From Pedobacter sp. D749 (GTDB lineage Bacteria; Bacteroidota; Bacteroidia; Sphingobacteriales; Sphingobacteriaceae), in assembly GCF_019317285.1 (NCBI RefSeq), contig NZ_CP079218.1, forward strand, positions 3,906,001 to 3,970,000: a stretch of DNA of 64,000 nucleotides, in the 5' to 3' direction. A model generated the notes under the pieces. The model was given only the letters and a program-made list of their open reading frames with translations. It made no database searches and had not been told where the DNA came from. Positions within the stretch are counted from its first letter, which is position 1. The number at the start of each line of letters is the position of its first letter. Positions 43,460 to 52,038 of the stretch are shown here, piece after piece. The position numbers and the translations under genes were made by a program.

Positions 43460-45739
43460 ATGGCTTTTGATATAGACATGATTAAAAAGGTGTATGCAAA
43501 CTTTGGTAGCCGCGTAGAGGCTGCGCGTAAAGTTGTTGGCAGACCTTTAACATTATCTGAAAAAATATTGTATGCACACCTTTGGGATGGAGATCCTAAA
43601 AAGGCGTTTAAGCGTGGTTCTGATTACGTAGACTTTGCACCAGACCGCGTAGCGATGCAGGATGCTACGGCGCAAATGGCCTTATTGCAGTTTATGCAGG
43701 CAGGCCGTCCACAGGTTGCCGTTCCTTCAACAGTTCACTGCGATCACCTGATTACGGCTAAAGAAGGCGCTGCCATAGATTTACCACATGCCAAAACCGA
43801 AAGTGCCGAAGTTTTTGATTTCTTATCTTCTGTATCCAATAAATACGGTATTGGCTTCTGGAAACCAGGGGCTGGTATTATCCACCAGGTAGTTTTAGAG
43901 AACTATGCTTTCCCGGGTGGAATGATGATTGGTACCGACTCGCACACCGTAAATGCTGGTGGTTTGGGTATGGTTGCGATTGGTGTTGGTGGTGCTGATG
44001 CCTGTGATGTAATGGCAGGTTTGCCCTGGGAGCTTAAATTCCCTAAGTTAATCGGTGTAAAACTAACCGGTAAATTAAATGGCTGGACCGCAGCCAAAGA
44101 TGTAATCCTTAAAGTGGCTGGTATTCTGACTGTAAAAGGTGGTACTGGTGCTATTGTTGAATATTTTGGCGATGGTGCCACTTCAATGAGCTGTACCGGA
44201 AAAGGTACCATCTGTAACATGGGTGCCGAAATTGGGGCAACCACTTCTACTTTCGGTTACGATGAAAGCATGGAGCGTTACTTACGTGCTACCGGCAGAA
44301 ATGAAGTTGCAGATGAAGCAAACAAAATTGCGGCTTACCTAACCGGTGATGCTGAAGTATATGCTGATCCTGAAAATTATTTCGATCAGGTTATTGAGAT
44401 CGATTTAGATACTTTAGAACCTTACTTAAACGGTCCTTTTACACCAGATTTAGCTACTCCGGTTTCGCAGATGAAAGTTGAGGCAGAGAAAAATGGCTGG
44501 CCATTAAAAGTAGAATGGGGATTGATTGGTTCTTGTACCAACTCTTCATACGAAGATTTATCAAGGGCAGCGTCTATTGCCAACCAGGCTATTGAAAAAG
44601 GTTTGGTAACCAAATCGGCTTTCGGTATTAACCCGGGATCTGAACAGGTACGTTACACGGCAGATCGTGATGGTTTCTTAAAAACTTTCGAAGATTTAGA
44701 TGCAACGATCTTTACCAACGCCTGCGGACCATGTATCGGTATGTGGGATCGTACAGGTGCAGAGAAAGCAGAAAAAAACACCATTGTACACTCGTTTAAC
44801 AGAAACTTTGCTAAACGTGCTGATGGCAACCCTAATACTTTCGCTTTTGTGGCTTCACCAGAAATGGTTGCTGCAATTGCCATTTCGGGTAATTTAGGAT
44901 TTAACCCATTAACGGATACTTTAACAAACGATAAAGGCGAACAGGTTAAATTAGACCCTCCTACCGGTTTTGAATTGCCAACAAAAGGTTTCGCTGTAGA
45001 AGATGCAGGTTACCAGGCACCAGCAGCTGATGGTTCATCAGTTCAGGTTTTGGTTTCTCCAACTTCACACCGTTTACAATTGTTAGATCCTTTTACCCCA
45101 TGGGAAGGCACCGATTTAAAAGGTCTAAAACTTTTAATCAAAGCCAAAGGTAAATGTACAACCGACCACATTTCGATGGCTGGTCCGTGGTTAAAATTCC
45201 GTGGTCACCTGGATAACATCTCTAACAACATGTTAATTGGTGCAGTTAATTACTTCAATGATAAAACAGATAACGTTAAAAATGAATTAACTGGCGAATA
45301 TGGTCCTGTTCCGGCTACCCAACGCGATTATAAAGCTGCTGGTTTAGGTTCAATTGTAGTAGGCGACGAAAACTACGGCGAAGGTTCATCTCGTGAACAT
45401 GCAGCCATGGAACCACGCCACCTGGGCGTTCGCGCGGTATTGGTAAAATCTTTTGCCCGTATCCACGAAACCAACCTGAAGAAACAAGGTATGTTAGGTT
45501 TAACCTTTGCAGATAAAGATGATTACGACAAAATTTTAGAAGATGATACCATCGATATCGTAGGTTTAACAGAATTTGCTCCAGATAAACCATTAACATT
45601 AGTATTACATCATGCTGATGGCACTCAAGAGCAATTCCCTGTTAACCACAGTTATAACGATCAACAAATTGAATGGTTTAAAGCTGGTGGTGCATTAAAT
45701 ATCATCAGGGCTGAAGCAGCGGCTAAGGCAGCGCTTTAA
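43460..45739 (+). CDS. Aconitate hydratase, mitochondrial/AcnA type
   Basis: The 759-residue protein matches the mitochondrial-like aconitase branch: HCDHLI near residue 94, GTDSHTVNAGGLG, cluster ligands Cys359 in GSCTNSS and Cys422/Cys425 in ACGPCIG, and the C-terminal swivel domain with GDENYGEGSSREHAA. The Cys spacing is the same as in bovine mitochondrial aconitase. It catalyses citrate-isocitrate isomerisation. It lies 192 bp downstream of acnB and has its own upstream region, so the organism carries both major aconitase types side by side. Confidence 0.95.
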   Translation: MAFDIDMIKKVYANFGSRVEAARKVVGRPLTLSEKILYAHLWDGDPKKAFKRGSDYVDFAPDRVAMQDATAQMALLQFMQAGRPQVAVPSTVHCDHLITAKEGAAIDLPHAKTESAEVFDFLSSVSNKYGIGFWKPGAGIIHQVVLENYAFPGGMMIGTDSHTVNAGGLGMVAIGVGGADACDVMAGLPWELKFPKLIGVKLTGKLNGWTAAKDVILKVAGILTVKGGTGAIVEYFGDGATSMSCTGKGTICNMGAEIGATTSTFGYDESMERYLRATGRNEVADEANKIAAYLTGDAEVYADPENYFDQVIEIDLDTLEPYLNGPFTPDLATPVSQMKVEAEKNGWPLKVEWGLIGSCTNSSYEDLSRAASIANQAIEKGLVTKSAFGINPGSEQVRYTADRDGFLKTFEDLDATIFTNACGPCIGMWDRTGAEKAEKNTIVHSFNRNFAKRADGNPNTFAFVASPEMVAAIAISGNLGFNPLTDTLTNDKGEQVKLDPPTGFELPTKGFAVEDAGYQAPAADGSSVQVLVSPTSHRLQLLDPFTPWEGTDLKGLKLLIKAKGKCTTDHISMAGPWLKFRGHLDNISNNMLIGAVNYFNDKTDNVKNELTGEYGPVPATQRDYKAAGLGSIVVGDENYGEGSSREHAAMEPRHLGVRAVLVKSFARIHETNLKKQGMLGLTFADKDDYDKILEDDTIDIVGLTEFAPDKPLTLVLHHADGTQEQFPVNHSYNDQQIEWFKAGGALNIIRAEAAAKAAL

Positions 45740-45740
45740 T

Positions 45741-45776
45741 AGTCCGAAGTCCAGAGTCGGAAGTCCGAGGTCTGGA
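45741..45776. repeat. Degenerate AGTCCGAAGTCC repeat
   Basis: Four imperfect copies of an AGTCCGAAGT/AGAGTCGGA word, starting one base after the aconitase stop codon. Confidence 0.6.
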
Positions 45777-45789
45777 TGAAAACAATATC

Positions 45790-45825
45790 AATCCCGTTTT
45801 GTTAATTCAGAACGGGATTTTTTAT
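45790..45825 (+). terminator. Intrinsic terminator after the second aconitase gene
   Basis: AATCCCGTT / AACGGGATT stem with a 12-base loop followed by T residues. The same right arm is present at 46305-46314 in the duplicated segment, but there the left arm is changed (ATTCCCATT), so that copy should not terminate well. Confidence 0.8.
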
Positions 45826-46110
45826 AGCGAAAATGCATTTTCTAATAAAGAGTCGTCATCTCGACTGAAGTGCAACGAAACGGAGAGATCTATCAAGATA
45901 GATTTCATTCTAAATCCCATAAAATCGTTTTAAAAGTCTTTCCACTATGCTCAGGATGACAATTGTGAGGAGAATTTCACCTTACTTGCAGTAAAGAACC
46001 TTTTAGCCCCGAACGCAGCGGCATCCCTGAAGCGTAGCGCAAGAATACAGCGCAGCACGGGAACAAACTTTAATAGTGGTTCCTGCCTTTGCGCTTCAAA
46101 AAATAAAATA
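45790..46110. repeat. 320-bp noncoding direct duplication, copy 1 (contains R1 and R2 repeats)
   Basis: From GTTAATTCAGAACGGGATTT to GCGCTTCAAAAAAT the segment matches 46285-46604 nearly base for base, at an offset of 495 bp, with scattered substitutions and small indels. It carries the R2 words CGTCATCTCGACTGAAG and an R1 copy with GCATCCCTGAAGCG. Confidence 0.85.
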
Positions 46111-46284
46111 AATAGTTTCCTTATTTTTTTGGAAAGCAGTTAAAGTAGTTCTTAGGGTTGGGCTGGCCCCGCTAATGCTGCTGCTGGTTAGAAAAAAACC
46201 AGCATTCGCGTATATCGGGTTTAGATGGCAAAGACAGTGATAGTCTTGAGGCGGACGTCCGAAGCCTAGAGTCTACATATCGAA

Positions 46285-46604
46285 ATTCCCATTTTGTTAA
46301 TTCAGAACGGGATTTTTTATAGCGAAAATGCATTTCTAATAAAGAGTCGTCATCTCGACTGAAGTGCAACGAAACGGAGAGATCTATCAAGATAGATTTC
46401 ATTCTAAATCCCATAAAATCGTTTTAAAAGTCTTTCCACTATGCTGAGGATAACAATTGTGAGGGGAATTTCACCTTAATGCAGTAAAAAACCTTTTAGC
46501 CCCGGGCGCAGCGGCATCCCTGAAGCGCAGCGTATGGATAGAGCTCAGCACGGGAACAAGCCTTAATAGTTGCCTCTGACCTTGCGCTTCAAAAAATATA
46601 AAAT
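46285..46604. repeat. 320-bp noncoding direct duplication, copy 2
   Basis: Second copy of the segment above, ending just before the DUF2007 gene stop codon. The 170 bp between the copies (about 46111-46284) holds no gene. The whole 45740-46608 gap (869 bp) is noncoding; an 80-codon minus-strand frame at 46172-46414 runs across repeat DNA and is not a gene. Confidence 0.85.
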
Positions 46605-46608
46605 TTAT

Positions 46609-47046
46609 CTACTTAAACTCATGACCACAATCGTAACAATGATGGCACTTATTGGCTTTAATTGGAGTGGTAAGTGTTAAAAAAGCAAGTATAGTTGCCC
46701 AAATACTATATTTTTTATTGGTAGCCATTCCATAGCCCACATTAGTAGATCCACATTTCTCACAAACTGTTTTACCTTCTTCTGATTCTTGTTCATTAGT
46801 AATTTCATCTGATGATTCAAAAGTCAAACTATTGTCTTCAGCCAGTAAAGCATTGATGGCCTCTATATCTCTTTCAAAAACAATAAGTTTAACACCGCCA
46901 ATAGCTTGATTGTAAAGTGGATTTAATGTTGCAAAATTTTCATCCGCCAGGTAACAGGCAAACCCGCTATCTTCCAATTTAGCTTTAATAATATTGGCTT
47001 CCATTGGATTATAATAGGTGCTGTACACTACTGTTCTATCATTCAT
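46609..47046 (-). CDS. DUF2007 domain protein with C-terminal zinc ribbon
   Basis: Start at the ATG 47046; a TTG at 47052 is possible. The 145-residue protein begins with a DUF2007-like fold (VVYSTYYNPMEANIIKAKLEDSGFACYLADEN … GGVKLIVFERD, parts shown), a family called putative signal-transducing. A C-terminal zinc ribbon made of CEKCGS and, about 35 residues on, CHHCYDCGHEF follows. Between the two Cys pairs lies a hydrophobic stretch (IWATILAFLTLTTPI) that could be membrane-inserted. Function is unknown. Confidence 0.75.
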   Translation of the reverse strand: MNDRTVVYSTYYNPMEANIIKAKLEDSGFACYLADENFATLNPLYNQAIGGVKLIVFERDIEAINALLAEDNSLTFESSDEITNEQESEEGKTVCEKCGSTNVGYGMATNKKYSIWATILAFLTLTTPIKANKCHHCYDCGHEFK

Positions 47047-47099
47047 ATCCAAACATAAGAATTTGTTTAATTATGAACGTGAAAACAGTAAACGATTAA

Positions 47100-48437
47100 C
47101 TAACTTTTCAGAAATTCTTTCCACCAATAGCCCGAATCTTTAATTGTACGTTCCTGAGTTTTAAAATCGTTATAGACCAGTCCAAACCTTGCCGTAAAAC
47201 CCTCGGCCCATTCAAAATTATCCATGAGTGTCCAGGCCATATAACCGGTAACATTTATCCCTTCATTTTTGAGTTTTAGTAAAGCACTGAGGTAAAGTTT
47301 AAAATATTCGATCCGTTCCGGATCTTCTACCCTTTTATCTGTCAATTTATCGTGATAGGCTGCACCGTTTTCAGTAATCATAATATTTTTGACATTGGGA
47401 TAAGCTGCAAACTGTTTTACAATATTATAAAAGCTATCGGCATTAATCTCCCAGCCCATCGTAGTATGCGGCTTTTTCCGGCTTTTGGCCTTTACTTCCC
47501 AGGCCTGGATTACTGGAATAAAGGCGTTGTATTTTACAACCAAAGGAAAGTAATTCTGAAGACCGATAAAATCAAAATCAAATTTCATCCTTTCCTGCAG
47601 TCGCCAGGTACCATATTCGATCTGAAATTTCTCCAACACATCCCAATCTGCAGTCGGAAAGCCCATACCTAGTGTAGGTTCTACAAACAAACGGTTCATC
47701 AGGCAGTCTACGCGTTTAGCGGTGAGGATATCGCTATCACTTTGTGTATTAGGGATAATTTCCGAACAGGAAAAAGTAGTGCCAATATTGGCCCTGTTAA
47801 TTTCTGCACGTAAAATTTTACCTCCTTCTGCCTGTGCCAAAGCCGTATGTAATACCGCAGGAAAAAAATTGCTCAAACCTGTTTTACCGGGAGCATGAAT
47901 ACCAAGCATATACCCTAATGATGTATAACCAAAAGGCTCGTTCAACACAATCCAGTTTTTTACTTTATCTCCGTATTCTAATGCACAGATGCTCACAAAG
48001 GCATTAAAGGCAGCATTGATGCTAAAGCTTGTCCAGCCGCCCTCATCTTCCAGTGCCTGCGGTAAATCCCAGTGATAAAGCGTAACGTATGGGGTAATTC
48101 CATGTGTTAAACATTCGTCAATAAGATTGTGGTAAAAACGGATACCTTCCTGATTTATTTCTCCCCTTCCGCCAGGCAAAATCCTGGACCAGGCAATAGA
48201 AAACCTAAAAACTTTAAAACCTAGTAATTTTACTAAAGCTACATCTTCGGTATATCGGTGATAAAAATCGCAGGCAGGATCTAATTTATGGCTCTTCTTT
48301 ATTTTGCCGTTTTTCGCCGTAAAGGTATCCCAAATGGAAGGGCCTTTACCGTACTGGGTTGCTGTACCCTCTATCTGCGCTGCTGCAGTAGCTACCCCCC
48401 AAAAAAAATCCTGACCAAAATCGCTTGCCTTAACCAT
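47100..48437 (-). CDS. GH1 family beta-glucosidase
   Basis: The 445-residue protein is a complete GH1 (beta/alpha)8 barrel: FFWGVATAAAQIEG at the start, the acid/base Glu167 in LNEP, the nucleophile Glu356 in ITENGA and the aglycone-region motif WTLMDNFEWAEGF. No signal peptide is present, so it is cytoplasmic and would cleave short imported beta-glucosides or related beta-glycosides. It is a retaining enzyme. It is not part of an obvious SusC/SusD locus here; the neighbours are the DUF2007 gene and a repeat-bearing gap. Confidence 0.95.
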   Translation of the reverse strand: MVKASDFGQDFFWGVATAAAQIEGTATQYGKGPSIWDTFTAKNGKIKKSHKLDPACDFYHRYTEDVALVKLLGFKVFRFSIAWSRILPGGRGEINQEGIRFYHNLIDECLTHGITPYVTLYHWDLPQALEDEGGWTSFSINAAFNAFVSICALEYGDKVKNWIVLNEPFGYTSLGYMLGIHAPGKTGLSNFFPAVLHTALAQAEGGKILRAEINRANIGTTFSCSEIIPNTQSDSDILTAKRVDCLMNRLFVEPTLGMGFPTADWDVLEKFQIEYGTWRLQERMKFDFDFIGLQNYFPLVVKYNAFIPVIQAWEVKAKSRKKPHTTMGWEINADSFYNIVKQFAAYPNVKNIMITENGAAYHDKLTDKRVEDPERIEYFKLYLSALLKLKNEGINVTGYMAWTLMDNFEWAEGFTARFGLVYNDFKTQERTIKDSGYWWKEFLKS

Positions 48438-48637
48438 TGTTATCCATTATTTGCCATAAGTTGCGAGTTTAATATTAACAAATCATTAAGCGCTAAATTT
48501 TAATTTAAGATCCTGTCATTTTTAAAAGAAAACGAAACCTCTACTCTTAATAGTATTAAACAGCTTAAAAACAACCAAATATTAATTCACCAATTACGGA
48601 TTAATGAAATTGAATGAAAAATCGACATTTCTTTATA

Positions 48638-48661
48638 GTGTCAGATGGTAACATCTAACAC
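48638..48661. repeat. Hairpin of the TGTCAGAT family, copy 1
   Basis: GTGTCAGA and TCTAACAC form a near-perfect stem around GTAAC. A sister copy with a better stem lies at 61706-61729. Confidence 0.55.
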
Positions 48662-48681
48662 CACTTACATATCACTAACTA

Positions 48682-50496
48682 TCAATCCAATGTCAAACCA
48701 ATCTCTTTCAGCAAAATAGCTGCATTAAAAGTCTTGCACGGCCCGTATTTTAGCAAATAATCAAATCTCATTTCTCCCTCCGTAATCTGGATATCGAAAT
48801 GAAAATTACGGACGGTGTCAGGGTAATCAACAATCAGATCTGCTAATTGTAAATCGTGAGTAGCAAAAAGTGCAGGAGTTTTTTCGGCAATCAGCTTTTG
48901 TATAAAAACTTTTGAACCTAAATATTTATCCCGGCTATTTGTACCCCGCAGCATTTCGTCAATTAATACAAAAGTATCTTTATCCTTTACAACATTGTCC
49001 AGAATCATCTTCAAACGGTTGAGCTCTGCCTTAAAGGTCGAGGTACTTTCGTTCAGCGAATCTTTAATCCGCATATACGTATTGATTGAAAAAACAGATA
49101 ATTGCATCGTTTTGGCACATACCGGCGCACCAGCATAAGCCAATACCATATTGATACCCAAAGTACGTAAAAAAGTACTTTTGCCCGCCATGTTAGAGCC
49201 TGTTACAATATCAACTGTTGGTTTTGCCTCCAAATGAAAATCATTGTTTACCCTTACTTGGTCGTTAATAAGCGGATGGCCAATATATTTGGTGGTTAAT
49301 GCAAACTGACCGGAAACTACCGGAAAAACCCAATCTGGCTGATTATAGGCAGTTGTCGCTAATGAGATCAGTTCTTCAAAATCGCCTAAATGGTCAAGGG
49401 CCGAAATTACATCCTTTGATGAAGATTTATACCAACGATCTAAACTGATGCAGCATTTTAAATCCCAAAGTAAAAGGGCATTCAATATTCCTCCAACAAG
49501 GATATTCAGCCTGGCATCAAAATTCTGGATAATTTTAGATAGCCCTTTAATTTCTTTGCTTACCGGGATTTTTGAGTCCAGTAAACTCAAAATATACGAA
49601 CTTTTCCAGCTTTGATTCTCCGTCCATAAAATAGCACTGGCGTAACCATTTAACAGATTCGAACTTCCGCCAAACGTATAAAAAACCTTATTAATTTTTG
49701 AGCCTAATAAAACGTTCCATCCTGTATGGATTACAAATAAAAGCGACAATACTTTCCAAAAAGCACTGCTAATAAGAATTGCCGCTAAAATTAACCCAAC
49801 CGAAAGATACGGCACCAGCTTGACGTAAAACCTTAAAAAATTGCCCTTTATAAATTCCAGTTGAGCACCCAACTGCTGTTTAAGCTGTATTTTAATCTGC
49901 TCTATTTTATCGGGGTCGTAACCATGCAAATTCGCCCTAAAGCTATAGGTTTCTGTTATCTTATCTTTTATTTCTTTTATGGCTCCCTGGCGGCGTAATA
50001 CCTTATCTCTCGTCGATTTTTCTGCGAAATTTTTAGCCAGAATGTTATTACCGCTTTTGGTACTACAGCGGTTAATCAGGGCAAACAGTGATGAGGCACC
50101 AAAAATATCAAGATCGGAAGTGTAAGGATGTAGCTCCGATTCGAATGCCTGACCATGGTCGTATCCGTTAGCAGCACCATTCAATATGTTCCACTCATTC
50201 TGATAAACCCATAAAAGTTGTTTTTTATAATCGATATCGCGGTCGAGCTGACTTTGTCTGCGCACAATAAAGACGAAAGCAATTACCGGCAGTAACAAAC
50301 AAATTTGGATTAATGTACGCAGGCTGTCGTCTGCCGAGCGAAGCAGCAAAACGAAAAATAATATTTCTGCCAAAAACAAGCCTATGCGTAGGAAGGAAAG
50401 TTGATCGATTAGTTTTTTTGTTTGATCTATATCTGTAGTAACCTCTTTTATTTTATCCTGGTAATCGGCAATTATTTCTTGTTGTTGTTTCAGCAT
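48682..50496 (-). CDS. Membrane-anchored MutS-like ATPase
   Basis: The 604-residue protein has predicted membrane segments near residues 35-80 (LRIGLFLAEILFFVLLLRS, IQICLLLPVIAFVFIV) and 225-260 (VGLILAAILISSAFW region). Next come a MutS core-like helical domain and a C-terminal MutS ATPase: Walker A TGSNMAGKSTFLRT, FKAELNRL, Walker B FVLIDEMLRGTNSRDKY and ATHD. The N-terminal mismatch-recognition and connector domains of MutS1 are missing, so it is not the housekeeping repair protein. Databases label such proteins MutS-related or DNA mismatch repair protein, without known function. It stands alone, divergent from rlmH. Confidence 0.88.
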   Translation of the reverse strand: MLKQQQEIIADYQDKIKEVTTDIDQTKKLIDQLSFLRIGLFLAEILFFVLLLRSADDSLRTLIQICLLLPVIAFVFIVRRQSQLDRDIDYKKQLLWVYQNEWNILNGAANGYDHGQAFESELHPYTSDLDIFGASSLFALINRCSTKSGNNILAKNFAEKSTRDKVLRRQGAIKEIKDKITETYSFRANLHGYDPDKIEQIKIQLKQQLGAQLEFIKGNFLRFYVKLVPYLSVGLILAAILISSAFWKVLSLLFVIHTGWNVLLGSKINKVFYTFGGSSNLLNGYASAILWTENQSWKSSYILSLLDSKIPVSKEIKGLSKIIQNFDARLNILVGGILNALLLWDLKCCISLDRWYKSSSKDVISALDHLGDFEELISLATTAYNQPDWVFPVVSGQFALTTKYIGHPLINDQVRVNNDFHLEAKPTVDIVTGSNMAGKSTFLRTLGINMVLAYAGAPVCAKTMQLSVFSINTYMRIKDSLNESTSTFKAELNRLKMILDNVVKDKDTFVLIDEMLRGTNSRDKYLGSKVFIQKLIAEKTPALFATHDLQLADLIVDYPDTVRNFHFDIQITEGEMRFDYLLKYGPCKTFNAAILLKEIGLTLD

Positions 50497-50564
50497 GATT
50501 TTATTTAGTATATGTTTTCGAAGCTATCAGATGGATAGATTGTATTTTTTGTTACAATTTTCTC

Positions 50565-50572
50565 TAAGTTTG
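50565..50572 (+). promoter_or_regulatory. Candidate -7 promoter element for rlmH (TAAGTTTG)
   Basis: Exact TAnnTTTG match 35 bp upstream of the rlmH start, with a TTG at 50540-50542 at a slightly long -33 distance. Confidence 0.4.
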
Positions 50573-50606
50573 AATCTCGAAATTCTAAAGATAGGCAAAA
50601 TATTAA

Positions 50607-51080
50607 ATGAAGATTACCCTGATCGCCATTGGCAAAACAGAAGACAAATATCTAATTGAAGGGATTGATAAATATATCAACCGCCTAAAACATTATATTA
50701 ATTTTAGTTTTTTGGCCATACCTGATGTAAAAAACGTTAAAAACCTGAGTGAGGCGCAACAAAAAGCAAAGGAGGCAGAACTCCTGCACAAACAAATTAA
50801 TAATGGCGATGTTGTTATTTTGTTGGATGAGAAAGGGAAAAAATATTCATCTGTAGAATTTTCAAACTACCTGAATAAACAGATGGTGGGCAGTGTACAG
50901 CATTTAATTTTTATCATTGGCGGCCCATACGGATTTGATGAAACCATTTACAAAAGAGCAAATGGTTTAATTTCTTTATCTGATATGACTTTTTCTCATC
51001 AAATGATCAGATTGTTTTTTGTAGAGCAGCTTTACCGGGGATTTAGTATTTTAAAAGGAGAACCTTATCATCACGCTTAG
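50607..51080 (+). CDS. rlmH: 23S rRNA (pseudouridine1915-N3)-methyltransferase RlmH
   Basis: The 157-residue protein is a compact SPOUT methyltransferase: MKITLIAIGKTEDKYLIEGIDKY at the start (shown in part), LLDEKGKKYSSVEFS, FIIGGPYGFDE in the trefoil knot and FSHQMIRLFFVEQLYRGFSI at the C-terminus. It methylates the conserved pseudouridine in helix 69 of 23S rRNA, working on the 70S ribosome as a dimer. Length and motifs are normal. Confidence 0.96.
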   Translation: MKITLIAIGKTEDKYLIEGIDKYINRLKHYINFSFLAIPDVKNVKNLSEAQQKAKEAELLHKQINNGDVVILLDEKGKKYSSVEFSNYLNKQMVGSVQHLIFIIGGPYGFDETIYKRANGLISLSDMTFSHQMIRLFFVEQLYRGFSILKGEPYHHA

Positions 51081-51165
51081 CGTAAAAAATTGTTTGACGT
51101 AAGGTGGACTATGTGAATGAGATATGGAAAAGACGAATTAAAATCATCATTAAATAAAAAAGATT

Positions 51166-51294
51166 ATGCTACTAGATAAATATAAACGGGAATATAGATA
51201 TAAAAGCGATCAAAACCGCAACAATAAATACTTATGGATCAGCATTATTGCCTCTTTAGTGATTGTAGCTTTGCTTTGGTATTTCTTAGATTAA
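51166..51294 (+). CDS. 42-residue single-pass membrane peptide
   Basis: ATG 51166 opens a 42-codon frame: a basic, Tyr/Asn-rich N-terminus (KYKREYRYKSDQNRNNKY) and one hydrophobic helix (WISIIASLVIVALLWYFL). The composition fits a tail-anchored small membrane protein. It sits 85 bp behind rlmH and ends at a terminator stem, which argues for a real gene. Function unknown. Confidence 0.55.
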   Translation: MLLDKYKREYRYKSDQNRNNKYLWISIIASLVIVALLWYFLD

Positions 51295-51306
51295 AACCCA
51301 TAAAAA

Positions 51307-51331
51307 AACACCAGACACATAGCCTGGTGTT
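51307..51331. terminator. Intrinsic terminator, possibly bidirectional
   Basis: AACACCAG / CTGGTGTT stem with a nine-base loop, between the small membrane peptide and the convergent DUF5606 gene. The A-rich left flank would give a T-tract on the minus strand. Confidence 0.7.
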
Positions 51332-51353
51332 CTCTATAATAATTAAATAAAGC

Positions 51354-51896
51354 TTAAACGCCTTTTTTACTGGTCATGCTTGCTTTTTTAGCTGGAGCTG
51401 AAGTTTTAGTAGTCGCTTTAGCACTTGCCGAAGCTTTAGATCCTGTGGCTTTTAGTTTTTTATCTGAAGCTGCTTTTTCTTCTGATAATTTAACTTCTGC
51501 TGGTGTACCCGGAGTTTCCGGAGTTTCTTCAGTAAACAAAGGCAGATCTTTTAATAAGTTATACCAGGTAATGATTTTCTTCATATCTGAAGCATAAACT
51601 TTTTCCTGATCGTGACCCGGAGCTACTTCAAGAAAATATGCACGTAAATCGCCTTTTAAATCAGGAGTAGCTCCTTTAGCAGAAATTTTAGTAAAAATAT
51701 CAGCCAGTTTAATTTCTTCATCTTCACCATACACGGTAATATCTTCTAATGAAGCTAATTTTGTGTTAGTGATGTTGGCAACAACTTTAGTTTTTTGGGC
51801 ATCTAAGCCCTCTAAAATGTAACCCACTTTATTTTGTCCAACCAGTTTAAATAAACCTGGTCTGCCAGATACGGCAACAATTCCTCTTAAATTCAT
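51354..51896 (-). CDS. DUF5606 domain protein with Ala/Lys/Ser-rich tail
   Basis: The 180-residue protein starts with the DUF5606 domain (MNLRGIVAVSGRPGLFKLVG … GYILEGLD), continues with a second globular part containing ITVYGEDEEIKLADIF and WYNLLKDL (about to residue 122), and ends in a low-complexity tail rich in Ala, Lys, Ser and Thr that resembles histone-like or ribosome-binding tails. The family is Bacteroidota-specific and uncharacterised. The tail suggests nucleic-acid contact, which is inference. Confidence 0.85.
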   Translation of the reverse strand: MNLRGIVAVSGRPGLFKLVGQNKVGYILEGLDAQKTKVVANITNTKLASLEDITVYGEDEEIKLADIFTKISAKGATPDLKGDLRAYFLEVAPGHDQEKVYASDMKKIITWYNLLKDLPLFTEETPETPGTPAEVKLSEEKAASDKKLKATGSKASASAKATTKTSAPAKKASMTSKKGV

Positions 51897-51904
51897 ATGA
51901 TGTG

Positions 51905-52036
51905 TGTTTAGCGGTTAGTGTTTGGCGTTTAGCGTTATAACGAGCTTGCAACCAAACGCATCGCGTTTTCTAATGTTTAAAACCTCAATAATGAGCAATT
52001 GGCATCAGCGCACCGCTTATCGCCAAACGCATTGCG
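51905..52036. repeat. Inverted filler repeat with GCGTTTGGCG words
   Basis: Left words GTTTAGCGGTTAG, TGTTTGGCGTTTAGCG and right words CACCGCTTATCGCCAAACGC, GCGCACTAATC are near-inverse. It fills the gap between the DUF5606 and cyclophilin genes. The word GCGTTTGGCGT recurs at about 59049-59059. Confidence 0.55.
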
Positions 52037-52038
52037 CA

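Noticed and set aside
43903..44244. 113-codon minus-strand frame antisense to the second aconitase gene
   Set aside because: It is opposite highly conserved aconitase motifs and rich in Pro/Ile/Thr from reversed codons.
46172..46414. 80-codon minus-strand frame in the duplicated noncoding region
   Set aside because: It runs through repeat copy 2, and the equivalent frame in copy 1 is not kept.
48682..50496. Housekeeping mismatch-repair MutS
   Set aside because: The mismatch-binding and connector domains are absent and membrane segments are present, so the name mutS is not given.
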